Source: CAVQBJ01 sp963710725
GTDB taxonomy: Bacteria; Actinomycetota; Thermoleophilia; Solirubrobacterales; Solirubrobacteraceae
DNA length: 64,000 nt
NCBI GenBank assembly: GCA_963710725.1
Contig: CAVQBJ010000008.1
Coordinates: 682,001-746,000 of the forward strand
Reading direction: 5' to 3'
Shown here piece by piece: positions 44,563-54,553 of this stretch; position 1 is the stretch's first letter; each line of letters opens with the position of its first letter. The position numbers and the translations under genes were made by a program. The notes below the pieces were generated by a model that made no database searches, was not told the origin of the DNA, and saw nothing but the letters and a program-made list of their open reading frames with translations.

Positions 44563-46049
44563 CAGCTCCCCGCGCCCGCGTCGGCGAGCACGTCCTCGAT
44601 CGGCCCCTTCAGGAAGAAGGCGCGCTCGGGCACCTCGTCGTGCTTGCCCTCGATGATCTCCTTGAAGCCGCGGATCGTCTCGGCGATCGGGACGTACTTC
44701 CCGGGCGTGCCGGTGAACTGCTCGGCGACGAAGAACGGCTGCGACAGGAAGCGCTCGACCTTGCGCGCGCGCTGCACGATCACCCGATCCTCGTCGGAGA
44801 GCTCGTCGATGCCGAGGATGGCAATGATGTCCTGCAGCTCCTTGTAGCGCTGGAGGATCTCCTTGACCCGGTTGGCGACATCGAAGTGCTCCTGGCCGAG
44901 GATGTCGGCCTTGAGGATCGTCGAGGTGGAGTCGAGCGGGTCGACCGCCGGGTAGATGCCCTTCTCGGAGATCGCCCGCGACAGCGTCGTCGTGCTGTTG
45001 AGGTGGGCGAACACCGACGCCGGCGCCGGGTCGGTGAGGTCGTCGGCCGGAACGTAGATCGCCTGCACCGAGGTCACCGACCCCTGCTGGGTGGACGTGA
45101 TTCGCTCCTGCAGCTGGCCCATCTCGGTCTCCAGCGTCGGCTGGTAGCCGACCTGGGAGGGCATGCGCCCGAGCAGCGCCGAGACCTCCGAGCCGGCCTG
45201 GACGAAGCGGAAGATGTTGTCGATGAACAGCAGCACGTCCTGGCCCTGATCGCGAAAGTACTCGGCCATCGTCAGGCCCGACAGCGCGACGCGCATGCGC
45301 GCGCCGGGCGGCTCGTTCATCTGCCCGAAGACGAGCATCGTCTTGTCGAGAACGCCGGACTCCTTCATCTCCAGCCACAGGTCGTTACCCTCGCGTGAGC
45401 GCTCACCGACGCCGCAGAAGGCCGACAGGCCGCCGTGCTCGGAGGCGAGGTTGTGGATGAGCTCCTGGATGAGCACCGTCTTGCCCACGCCGGCGCCGCC
45501 GAACAGGCCGACCTTGCCGCCCTTCGCGTACGGGGCGAGGAGATCGATGACCTTGATGCCGGTCTCGAACATCTCGGTCGTCGGCGTGAGGTCCTCGACG
45601 CTCGGCGCGTGCTGATGGATCTGCCGGCGCGGCGTGTCGGCGGGGAGCGGCTCTCCGAGGTCGATCGGCTCGCCGAGCAGGTTGAAGATGCGCCCGAGCG
45701 TGGCCTCGCCGACGGGCACGGTGATCGGTGCGCCGGTGTCGATCACCTCGGTGCCGCGAGACAGGCCGTCGGTCGTGTCCATCGCGACCGCGCGCACGCG
45801 GTCGTCGCCGAGGTGCTGCTGCACCTCGCACACGAGCACGGCTCCTCCGGCCTCTGAGCTGATACCGGGGGCCTCTTCCTCCGCGCCGGCGGCCGGGCGG
45901 GCGATGGTGATGGCGTGGTTGATCTCGGGCAGCCGGTCGGGGAAGACCGCCTCGATGACGACGCCCTGGACCTCCTCGACCCGTCCGACATTGCGCTGCG
46001 TGCCGGCGCTCGCGGGCGCGTCCGTATGGGGGGCGGTGCTCGCTTCCAT
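44562..46049 (-). CDS. atpD: F1Fo ATP synthase subunit beta
   Basis: Catalytic subunit, 495 residues. Walker A GGAGVGKT is at 184-191, with catalytic Glu in GVGERSREGNDLW, Walker B VLLFIDNIFRF and the ATPase alpha/beta signature PAVDPLDSTS. A roughly 20-residue N-terminal extension and a short insert near 50-68 (AAGAEEEAPGISSE) are longer than usual. Confidence 0.98.
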   Translation of the reverse strand: MEASTAPHTDAPASAGTQRNVGRVEEVQGVVIEAVFPDRLPEINHAITIARPAAGAEEEAPGISSEAGGAVLVCEVQQHLGDDRVRAVAMDTTDGLSRGTEVIDTGAPITVPVGEATLGRIFNLLGEPIDLGEPLPADTPRRQIHQHAPSVEDLTPTTEMFETGIKVIDLLAPYAKGGKVGLFGGAGVGKTVLIQELIHNLASEHGGLSAFCGVGERSREGNDLWLEMKESGVLDKTMLVFGQMNEPPGARMRVALSGLTMAEYFRDQGQDVLLFIDNIFRFVQAGSEVSALLGRMPSQVGYQPTLETEMGQLQERITSTQQGSVTSVQAIYVPADDLTDPAPASVFAHLNSTTTLSRAISEKGIYPAVDPLDSTSTILKADILGQEHFDVANRVKEILQRYKELQDIIAILGIDELSDEDRVIVQRARKVERFLSQPFFVAEQFTGTPGKYVPIAETIRGFKEIIEGKHDEVPERAFFLKGPIEDVLADAGAGS

Positions 46050-46106
46050 TTGGTGTCTCGATTCTCCTGTTTTCTCTATTTGAAGTCGGGGTGGATCTCG
46101 ATGCGA

Positions 46107-46997
46107 TCAGGCGACGCCCTCCGCGCCGGCCACGACCTCCATGATCTCCTGCGTGATCTCGGCCTGACGAGCGCGGTTCATCTCCAGCGTGAGGTCGGTG
46201 ATGATCTCCCCCGCGTTCTCGGAGGCGTTGCGCATCGCCGTCATCCGGGCGCCGTGCTCCGACGCCGTCGACTCGAGCAGCGCGCGGTAGATCGATATCT
46301 CGACGTAATCGGGGACGAGCGCCTTGAGGATCTCCTCGGGGTCGGGCTCGTAGTCGACGAGTGGGCTGGGCCTGTCCTCCTCCCGCTCGTCGTCGAGCAC
46401 CTCCTCGCGCACGAGCGGCAGGAGCGTCTCGCGGCGCACGATCTGGGTGAGCGGCGACACGTAGCCGTTGTAGATGATCTCGACGCGATCGACCTGGTCG
46501 TCGCTGTAGGCGACGATCAGGTCGTCGGCGATCCGCCGCGCGTCGGCGTAGGCGGGGCGATCGGTGAAGCCGGTGTAGGCGCCGACGACGTCGCGCCCGC
46601 GGAACGTGAGCGAGCTCACGCCGCGCCGGCCGCTCGCGTACCAGCGCATCTCACGTCCCTCGGCCTCGTACTCGGCGGCCGCACGCACGCCGGCGCGCAC
46701 GATCTGCGTGTTGAACGCTCCGGCCAGCCCGCGATCGCCGGTGACGAGCAGCAGCGCCACGCGCTGCTCGTCGGCGTGCTCGGCGAGCAGCGGCAGGCGC
46801 GTCACCTCGGTGCCGGCGGCCTGGGCCGCCTGGCGCGTCATGCGACCGATCGCCTCGGCGTACGGGCGCAGCGCTCGGATCCGCTGCTCAGCGCGGCGCA
46901 GGCGCGCCGCGGCCACCATCTCCATGGCGCGCGTGATCTTCTGGATGTTCTTGATCGAACCGATCCGGTTCTTGACGTCTCGCTGGTTCTGGGCCAT
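46107..46997 (-). CDS. atpG: F1Fo ATP synthase subunit gamma
   Basis: Rotor shaft subunit, 296 residues. The conserved N-terminal coiled coil is VKNRIGSIKNIQKITRAMEMVAAARLRRAE and the C-terminal one EHGARMTAMRNASENAGEII. A moderate insertion around 200-215 (EEVLDDEREEDRPSP) resembles the actinobacterial gamma loop. The gap to atpD is 57 bp. Confidence 0.97.
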   Translation of the reverse strand: MAQNQRDVKNRIGSIKNIQKITRAMEMVAAARLRRAEQRIRALRPYAEAIGRMTRQAAQAAGTEVTRLPLLAEHADEQRVALLLVTGDRGLAGAFNTQIVRAGVRAAAEYEAEGREMRWYASGRRGVSSLTFRGRDVVGAYTGFTDRPAYADARRIADDLIVAYSDDQVDRVEIIYNGYVSPLTQIVRRETLLPLVREEVLDDEREEDRPSPLVDYEPDPEEILKALVPDYVEISIYRALLESTASEHGARMTAMRNASENAGEIITDLTLEMNRARQAEITQEIMEVVAGAEGVA

Positions 46998-47029
46998 CGT
47001 CGTGCGGGGGTCGGGAAGGCGTGCGGAGG

Positions 47030-48655
<1,626 letters not shown>

Positions 48656-48692
48656 GGTGTGGTCTTCGGGCTCCTTGGCCGGTCGTCAAACG

Positions 48693-49226
48693 TCAGGCGC
48701 TGCGGGCGACCTGCTTGCGTAGTTGTTCGAGGCGGTTGCGAATCGAGGCGTCGACGATCGAGTTGCCGACGCGCACGACGAGGCCGCCGAGGATTTCGGG
48801 GTCGACGCGCGCGGTGAGCTGCACGTCCTTGCCGGTGCGCGCGCCGATCTGCTCGCTGAGCTGGCGCAGCGTCTGCTCGTCGAGTGCGATCGCGCTCGTG
48901 ACCTCGACCGGCAGCTGGCGATGCTCCTCCTCCCACAGCCGCTCGAACTCCCGCCGCGCGCGGAAGATGACCGGCATCCGGTGGTTGTCGATGAGCACCC
49001 CGAGGAAGTTCAGGAAGGTCGGATCGGCGTCCTCGAGCACGCGGCTGAGCGCGTCGCGCTTCTCCTGCGTGGAGAAGTACGGCGAGAAGAAGAACGTCGC
49101 CAGCGCGCGGTTCTCGTGCAGCGCATCGGCGAACTGGCCGAGCTGCTCGCGCAGCAGGTCGAGCTTGCCGGCCTCGATGGCAACCTCGAACAGCGAGCGG
49201 GCGTAGACGCGGGCGAGCTCTTCCAT
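48693..49226 (-). CDS. atpH: F1Fo ATP synthase subunit delta
   Basis: Peripheral-stalk subunit, 177 residues. It starts VYARSLFEVAIEAGKLDLL, contains FLNFLGVLIDNHRM and ends with the conserved VDPEILGGLVVRVGNSIVDASIRNRL. It is not fused to subunit b, unlike in mycobacteria. Confidence 0.95.
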   Translation of the reverse strand: MEELARVYARSLFEVAIEAGKLDLLREQLGQFADALHENRALATFFFSPYFSTQEKRDALSRVLEDADPTFLNFLGVLIDNHRMPVIFRARREFERLWEEEHRQLPVEVTSAIALDEQTLRQLSEQIGARTGKDVQLTARVDPEILGGLVVRVGNSIVDASIRNRLEQLRKQVARSA

Positions 49227-49234
49227 CGCGGGTC

Positions 49235-49783
49235 CTAGTTGTGCTCGGCGCCGGCGGAGAGGGTCGAGAAGTCGATCTCGGCGAGCGCCTCCTCGACGAG
49301 ACGGCGCTGGTCGGATGCGTCGAGCGCCTTGCGCGTCACCTTCTCGGTGGCGAGGATGGTGAGGTCGGCGACCTCCCGGCGGATCTCCTGGAGCGCCCGC
49401 CGTGTCGCGGCGTCGATGTCGCGCTCGGCCCGCCGCGCCCCCTCGGCGGCGATCCGGTCCGCCTGATCGTGCGCCTCGCGCTCGTGCGCGTCCGCGGCCT
49501 GGCGAGCCCGCGACACGATCTCCTCGGACTGCTCACGCGCCTCGGCCAGGCGCTCGCGATACTCGGCGAGCAGCTGCTCGGCCTCCTCGCGCGTGCGCTG
49601 GGCGCTGTCGATCGACTCCTCGATCGCCTTCTGGCGCTTCTCGAGCGCCGCGGAGATCGGAGGGAAGGCGAACCTGCGCAGGAGCAACATCGCGATCACG
49701 AACGCGACCAGCGTCCAGATCATCACGCCCACGCTGGGCGAGACGAGGAAGTTCCCGCTCGAGCTGTCGGCTAGCGGCGCCAT
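49235..49783 (-). CDS. atpF: F1Fo ATP synthase subunit b
   Basis: Peripheral-stalk subunit, 182 residues. A single N-terminal transmembrane helix (VGVMIWTLVAFVIAMLLLRRFAFPPI) is followed by a long charged coiled coil (AQRTREEAEQLLAEYRERLAEA...). It lies between atpE and atpH in the standard order. Confidence 0.95.
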   Translation of the reverse strand: MAPLADSSSGNFLVSPSVGVMIWTLVAFVIAMLLLRRFAFPPISAALEKRQKAIEESIDSAQRTREEAEQLLAEYRERLAEAREQSEEIVSRARQAADAHEREAHDQADRIAAEGARRAERDIDAATRRALQEIRREVADLTILATEKVTRKALDASDQRRLVEEALAEIDFSTLSAGAEHN

Positions 49784-49786
49784 CGA

Positions 49787-50059
49787 CTAGCCGAGGAAGA
49801 ACGCGATCAGGCCGAAGATGAACGCGTAGAAGACGATCGCCTCGGTGAGGGCGAAGCCCAGCCACTGGATCGAGGTGATCTCGTCGCGCATCTCGGGCTG
49901 GCGGGTGACCGCCTCGATGACCTTGCCGAAGATGTAACCGACGCCGACGCCGGGGCCGATGGTGCCAAGGCCGGCCCCGATGCCGAGTGCGAGCGACTTG
50001 ATCGCCTTGTCCAGAGCGGGGTCGTCGGTGGCGGCCAGAACGGTGGGGATAAGCGACAC
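49787..50059 (-). CDS. atpE: F1Fo ATP synthase subunit c
   Basis: Proteolipid ring subunit, 90 residues, two transmembrane helices. Helix 1 contains the glycine motif GIGAGLGTIGPGVGVG, the loop RQPEM is conserved, and the ion-carrying Glu is E73 (LTEAIVFYAF). Absence of the helix-1 Gln and the Glu-Ser/Thr pair argues for protons rather than sodium. The start is GTG 50057-50059 behind AAGGAG. Confidence 0.95.
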   Translation of the reverse strand: MSLIPTVLAATDDPALDKAIKSLALGIGAGLGTIGPGVGVGYIFGKVIEAVTRQPEMRDEITSIQWLGFALTEAIVFYAFIFGLIAFFLG

Positions 50060-50076
50060 TGAATGCTCCTTGTTGA

Positions 50077-51012
50077 TCAATGAGATTCGGCGACGGCGCC
50101 GCCGAGGTAGATGGCAGTGAGAGTCGCGAAGATGAACGCCTGCAGGGTGGCGATCAGCACCACCTCGAACAGGAAGAACACGATCGCGATGGGGAGCGTG
50201 ACCGCACCCAGCGCGGCCAGCCCGAGCAGCACGACCAGGCCGCCGCCCATGAACAGGATGAGCAGATGGCCGGCAAGGATGTTCGCGAACAGTCGCACCG
50301 ACAGCGAGACGATGCGCACGAACTGTGAGATGACCTCGATCGAGAAGATGAACGGGATCATCAGCCAGCGCACCGGCACGGAGTCCAGGCCGGCCGGCAG
50401 CCAGCCCTTGATGTAACCCACGAAGCCCTTGGCCCGGATCCCCTCGAACTGGTAGCTGAACCACACGAGCAGCGTCAGCGCCAGCGTGACCGAGATGTCC
50501 GCGGTGGCCGCATAGATCTGAAAGGCCGGGATGTGCAGGCCGAAGAGGTTGAACGTCTCCTCGCTGTTCACCGGCAGCGGGATGTAGCCGAGCATGTTCG
50601 AGAACCAGATGAACAGGAACAGCGCGCCGATGAACGGGAACCACTTCGCCGACATCGTCGGCTCGATGTTGTTCGGGCCCGAGATGTTGTCATGCATGAG
50701 GTGGTACACCGCTTCAACCGCCGTCTGCACCTTGTTGGGACGAGCCGTCATCCGCCGCGCGATCCAGATCATCGTGCCGACGGTGAGCGCCGCGGCCAGG
50801 AACAGGTAGAGGACCGCCTTATTGATCGACAGGTCCAGGCCGCCGACCTTGATCGCCACCCAGTCATCGAGCTTGAACTCGTTCTGCGGCTGATAGCTGG
50901 TGTTCTGCCCGTGGTTGCCGAAGATGACGGCGAGTGCGACGAGCAGCGCGATGTACAGGACGACGCCGATGACGACCTTCGTGCGCTTCGATAAATGGGA
51001 AAGGGCCTTCAT
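50077..51012 (-). CDS. atpB: F1Fo ATP synthase subunit a
   Basis: Stator channel subunit, 311 residues with about six hydrophobic helices. The essential Arg is in SLSVRLFANILAGHLL; FPFIGALFLFIWFSNMLGYIP is the other family signature. The ATG overlaps the stop of the upstream AtpI-like gene (ATGA). Confidence 0.96.
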   Translation of the reverse strand: MKALSHLSKRTKVVIGVVLYIALLVALAVIFGNHGQNTSYQPQNEFKLDDWVAIKVGGLDLSINKAVLYLFLAAALTVGTMIWIARRMTARPNKVQTAVEAVYHLMHDNISGPNNIEPTMSAKWFPFIGALFLFIWFSNMLGYIPLPVNSEETFNLFGLHIPAFQIYAATADISVTLALTLLVWFSYQFEGIRAKGFVGYIKGWLPAGLDSVPVRWLMIPFIFSIEVISQFVRIVSLSVRLFANILAGHLLILFMGGGLVVLLGLAALGAVTLPIAIVFFLFEVVLIATLQAFIFATLTAIYLGGAVAESH

Positions 51013-51416
51013 CGCGCACCCCCGTTCGGCTGCAGCGGGGCACCCGGGCCGCCGTGGCCCGGTCGGGCGGCGGTATCGAACGGCCGCAGGATCATGCCAA
51101 CGGTGAAGTAGACCGTGAACAGCACGACGATGAGCACGGCCGCCGCGAGACCCGCGGAGTTGTCGTTGACGCCGACCAGGAAGATCGCGATCGCCACGAA
51201 CCAGCCGCGGCCGATCATCGAGCCGGCGAGCACTCCGACCGTGGTGCGCGGATCGTTGGCGGCCGCGGCACGGCGGGTCGTGTAGATCTGCACGCCGCGC
51301 TGGATCAGCCAGGCGCCGGCAGCCACGGCCCAGCCGGCCATCGGCAGGCCGGCGACCAGGAAGATCGGCAGCGAGATGGCGAGCACCACTATGTCGAGGT
51401 AGCGGACGACAGCCAT
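51009..51416 (-). CDS. AtpI-like membrane protein
   Basis: 135 residues from the ATG at 51414-51416, with four hydrophobic helices (LDIVVLAISLPIFLVAGLPMAG, WAVAAGAWLI, WFVAIAIFLVGV, AVLIVVLFTVYFTVGMIL). The sequence is not diagnostic. Its size, topology and position directly before atpB, with a 4-nt overlap, match AtpI, which assists c-ring assembly or Mg2+ uptake. The C-terminal PGHGGPGAPLQPNGGAR is disordered. Confidence 0.65.
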   Translation of the reverse strand: MAVVRYLDIVVLAISLPIFLVAGLPMAGWAVAAGAWLIQRGVQIYTTRRAAAANDPRTTVGVLAGSMIGRGWFVAIAIFLVGVNDNSAGLAAAVLIVVLFTVYFTVGMILRPFDTAARPGHGGPGAPLQPNGGAR

Positions 51417-51694
51417 CAGCTCACGGGTCCGCGACGCGGGCGCTGACAACGCTCCCAGCCGCCCCGAAAGCGTCCGTGCAGTCGTCGCGTCGTGCCTCCC
51501 GCGGCGTGCGGGCACGCTCGGCGCAGGCGCCGACGCTCACCATGCCGCGGTCGGCGCAGTCGCGTCCGGGCGTGCGGAGTCCGCTCGTGTGGGCGGCTCG
51601 CCTCGATCCCGCCCTCGGGGGCGGGGTCGGGCTGGCGCGGAGCGTCGGGGTCGCTCGCGTCGTGAAGACCGTCGGTGGCGTCGAACTCTGGCAT
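51416..51694 (-). CDS. Small hypothetical ORF at the head of the atp operon
   Basis: 92 codons starting MPEFDATDGLHDASDPDAP; the first 35 residues are acidic and Pro-rich, the rest Arg-rich. The stop overlaps the AtpI-like start as TGATG, the junction type used elsewhere in the operon, and the atp promoter lies about 100 bp upstream. Codon usage in the second half is less GC3-biased, so it may be non-coding or frame-disrupted (an AtpZ-like gene would be expected here). No family recognised. Confidence 0.35.
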   Translation of the reverse strand: MPEFDATDGLHDASDPDAPRQPDPAPEGGIEASRPHERTPHARTRLRRPRHGERRRLRRACPHAAGGTTRRLHGRFRGGWERCQRPRRGPVS

Positions 51695-51795
51695 GGTTGT
51701 GATGGGCACCCTACAGACGACAAAAGTCCGCGCGCGCTGTCGCCGGCGGACTCTCCAGTGCCCCCTCCTCCCGGGGATCCTTCGTTGCGGCCCGG

Positions 51796-51824
51796 AGTGT
51801 ACTCGGTTACGGACTTCGTAACAA
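51796..51824 (-). promoter_or_regulatory. ATP synthase operon promoter
   Basis: On the minus strand TTGTTA (51819-51824) and TACACT (51796-51801) are separated by exactly 17 bp. This lies in the only AT-richer patch of the intergenic region, 380 bp upstream of the AtpI-like gene and about 100 bp upstream of the small ORF. Confidence 0.6.
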
Positions 51825-51884
51825 CTTTGTGACACTCGCCACAGGAGTCACGCGCGGGTTAACTACGGTCTGCGGGCGCGCCGT

Positions 51885-52724
51885 TCACTCGGCCGGAACG
51901 GCACGCCGTGAGGCCCGCCGGCGACCGAGGCTCGCCCTCGACCGCGGGAGGGCGATCTCGACCAGGGCCACCGACACGACCATCGTCGCGATCCCGGCGA
52001 GCACGTCGATGAGGTAGTGGTTGCCGGTCGTCATCACCGCGACGGCGGTGACGAACGGGTAGAGGACGGCGAGCGCCCTGCCCCACCAGCGGCGTGACAG
52101 GCGCCAGATCGCCAGGCCCGACCAGGCCGCCCAGGCGAGGTGCAGCGACGGCATCGCCGCGAGCTGGTCGGCGTCGGCGGCGAGGCTGCCGGTGTGCCAG
52201 GACCCGAACGTGTGCGAGCGGGCGACGATGTCGACGAAGCCGTTGCCCGGGAGCAGGCGTGGCGGCGCCACGGGGTAGCGCCAGAAGACCACGAAGCCGA
52301 TCACGTTGATGAGCACGAGCGAGTTGCGCAGCGGTGGGTACAGGTCGGGCCGGCGCCACCACAGCCAGGCGAGCACACCGAGCGTGACGATGAAGTGGGC
52401 GTTGTCGTAGTAGTACGACACGACGATCCCGAGCGTGTGGTGCCCGACGAGCCAGCGGTTGAGCGAGAGCTCGGGGTCGAGATGCAGCGTGCGCTCGAGC
52501 GCGAGGATGCCCTGCCCGTGCGCGATCGCCGCATGCAGGCGCAGCGGCGCCAGAGCGGTGACGCGGTCGTAGATGACGACCAGCCAGGCGATGGCCAGCA
52601 GCTCGATCCACCACGGCGATCGCCGCGCGAGCGCCTCCGAGACCGCGCTGGCGGCGCGGCCGCGCACGAGCCGGCGCTCTCCGGTGGGGCGCCACCGGCG
52701 CGGTGGGTGCTCGGTGACCGACAT
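51885..52724 (-). CDS. PAP2-superfamily membrane phosphatase (inositolphosphotransferase-like)
   Basis: 279 residues, about six transmembrane helices. The phosphatase triad motifs are modified PAP2 motifs: FWRYPVAPPRLLP, AMPSLHLAWAAW (His in the second motif) and GNHYLIDVLAG (third motif His/Asp). This variant is found in the PAP2_3/inositol phosphorylceramide synthase-like group of actinobacteria, suggesting a lipid-headgroup transferase or phosphatase. I took the ATG at 52722-52724. It lies 67 bp downstream of the deacetylase gene, same strand. Confidence 0.83.
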   Translation of the reverse strand: MSVTEHPPRRWRPTGERRLVRGRAASAVSEALARRSPWWIELLAIAWLVVIYDRVTALAPLRLHAAIAHGQGILALERTLHLDPELSLNRWLVGHHTLGIVVSYYYDNAHFIVTLGVLAWLWWRRPDLYPPLRNSLVLINVIGFVVFWRYPVAPPRLLPGNGFVDIVARSHTFGSWHTGSLAADADQLAAMPSLHLAWAAWSGLAIWRLSRRWWGRALAVLYPFVTAVAVMTTGNHYLIDVLAGIATMVVSVALVEIALPRSRASLGRRRASRRAVPAE

Positions 52725-52791
52725 CTGACCACCGGACACTAGCTGTTGGCCACCCCGACTTCGGTCGCCGCCGCCCGTACGCGCGGGCGTC

Positions 52792-53550
52792 CTATGGTGC
52801 GCCGAGCGCCAGGCCCCGCTCGGCGAGCGTGCCGAGCACGGCCGGGAGCGCCGCGACGGTCCGCCGCCACGAGCCCGGGCTCGAGTAGTCGTCCGCGTCA
52901 TGCAGGAGCAGCACCGACCCTTCGCCGACGCCGCGCGTGACGAGCCGCGCGATCGACTCCGGCGTGGCGGTCGCCTCCCAGTCGCGGCCCCATTGGCTCC
53001 ACAGCAGCGTCCGCCACCCGCGGCGCCGCGCGTCGGCGAGCGCCGCGGCACTGAGCACGCCATAGGGCGGGCGGTACAGCGAGACCGCGCGGCCGGTCGT
53101 CTCCTCGATCGTCGCCAGCGCCCGCGCGATGTCGTCGCGCACCTGGGGCGGCGTGAGCCGCAGGAGGTTGCGATGGCGATCGCAGTGCAGCGCGATGTCG
53201 TGGCCGGCAGCGACGATCTCGGCCGCGAGCGCGGGGTCGCGGCGGACCTGCTCGCCGACGAGGAAGAACGTGGCTCGCGCGCCGTGGCGGGCGAGCAGGT
53301 CGAGCACCGCCGGGGTGCCCTGCGAATGGGGGCCGTCGTCGAAGGTGAGCGCGACCCCGAGACCGCTGGCGGTCGTGCGCTCCAGCCCGAGCGGCCGCCG
53401 CAGCGGCGCCTGCTCGCCGGCCACCGGCAGCCCGTGCGCGGACCACGCGCTGGCGAGGGCCGGGAGCGCGTGCGCGGCGCCGACGAGGGCGAACGCCCCG
53501 ACCGGCAGAGCGAGGGCGCCCCGTCGGCTGCGATGATCGGTGTCCGTCAT
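52792..53550 (-). CDS. Polysaccharide deacetylase (NodB family, CE4)
   Basis: 252 residues. The N-terminal hydrophobic stretch (GAFALVGAAHALPALASA) is a signal peptide or anchor. NodB motif 1 is TFDDGPH (D71-D72), motif 2 is H122-x3-H126 (HCDRHRNLL), then LYRPPYGV and VLLLHDAD. It removes N- or O-acetyl groups from a cell-envelope glycan. Its start codon overlaps the start of the divergent permease gene: both use the shared CATG at 53548-53551. Confidence 0.9.
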   Translation of the reverse strand: MTDTDHRSRRGALALPVGAFALVGAAHALPALASAWSAHGLPVAGEQAPLRRPLGLERTTASGLGVALTFDDGPHSQGTPAVLDLLARHGARATFFLVGEQVRRDPALAAEIVAAGHDIALHCDRHRNLLRLTPPQVRDDIARALATIEETTGRAVSLYRPPYGVLSAAALADARRRGWRTLLWSQWGRDWEATATPESIARLVTRGVGEGSVLLLHDADDYSSPGSWRRTVAALPAVLGTLAERGLALGAP

Positions 53551-54553
53551 GAACCTGAATCTCGTGCTGGGAATCCTCGCGGCAGCGGCCGCGTCGACGT
53601 TCTACAGCCTAGGGGTTGCCCTTCAGGCGCTCGATGCGCGCGAGGTCGACGCCGATCACCACCTGCGGGTCAGCCTCATCGGTCAGCTGGCCGGACGGTC
53701 TCGCTGGCTTGCGGGGACGGCGCTGTCGATGCTCGGCTTCCCGTTGCAGGTCGTCGCGCTCCTGCTCGCGCCCCTCGTCGTCGTGCAGCCGGCGCTGGCC
53801 TGCGGTCTGCTCGTGCTCATGTTCATCGGCGAGCGGATGCTCGACGAGCGTCCGGGCCGCCGCGAGCATCTCGCGGTGGCGGCGATCCTGATCGGCGTCC
53901 TCGGGACGGCCCTCGCCGCGCCGCAGCGCACCACGACGCATACGAACACGCTGACGCTCACGCTCGTCCTCGTCGGCCTCGGCCTCACGTCGATGCTGCC
54001 CTACCTGCTGAGCTGGCTGTGGCGGCCGGTGGCGATCGTGACCATCGTCGGGGCCGGCCTCGGCTTCGCCTGGAGCGGCCTCGCGACCAAGCTGGCGTCG
54101 GACGACCTCGCGAACGGGCACCTCGCCGTCGCGATCGCCTGGGGCCTGTCGACCGCCGGCGCCTCGGCGATCGGTGCGCTCAGCGAGATGAGCGCGCTGC
54201 AGCTGCGACCCGCGATCCAGGTCGCCCCGGTCGTGTTCGTGACTCAGACGCTCGTGCCGGTGCTGCTCGCACCGCTGCTGCTCGGCGAGAGCTTCGCCAC
54301 GACGCCGTGGGGCGGCGTGCCGCTCGTCGCGTCGCTCGTGCTGCTGGCGATCGGTGCCGCGACGCTCGCCCGCTCGCCGCTGCTGCTGGCCCTGATGGTC
54401 CCCGAGAGCGCCGAGCCGGTGAGCGAGGCGAGCGACTCCACGCCGAGCCCCTCGGCGCGCAGCGTCGAGACGAGCCGCTCGGCGCCGAGCAGCGACGACG
54501 CCGACCCGTCGACCGTGAGCACGACGACGTCGCCGGCACGTATCTGGCCCTGA
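53549..54553 (+). CDS. DMT-superfamily (EamA-like) permease
   Basis: 334 residues with about nine to ten hydrophobic helices (LVLGILAAAAASTFYSLGVALQ, WLAGTALSMLGFPLQVVALLL, ...LVASLVLLAIGAATLA). It is of the drug/metabolite transporter type lacking a clear EamA duplication; substrate unknown. The membrane part ends near residue 290. The last 45 residues are Ser/Thr/Pro-rich and are encoded opposite the 3' end of the glycosyltransferase gene. The ATG 53549 gives a typical N-terminus; GTG 53540 is also in frame. Confidence 0.75.
   Translation: MNLNLVLGILAAAAASTFYSLGVALQALDAREVDADHHLRVSLIGQLAGRSRWLAGTALSMLGFPLQVVALLLAPLVVVQPALACGLLVLMFIGERMLDERPGRREHLAVAAILIGVLGTALAAPQRTTTHTNTLTLTLVLVGLGLTSMLPYLLSWLWRPVAIVTIVGAGLGFAWSGLATKLASDDLANGHLAVAIAWGLSTAGASAIGALSEMSALQLRPAIQVAPVVFVTQTLVPVLLAPLLLGESFATTPWGGVPLVASLVLLAIGAATLARSPLLLALMVPESAEPVSEASDSTPSPSARSVETSRSAPSSDDADPSTVSTTTSPARIWP

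Noticed and set aside
51009..51515. Longer start for the AtpI-like gene
   Set aside because: The upstream part is Arg/Ser-rich without membrane character; the ATG at 51416 gives a typical start and a TGATG junction.
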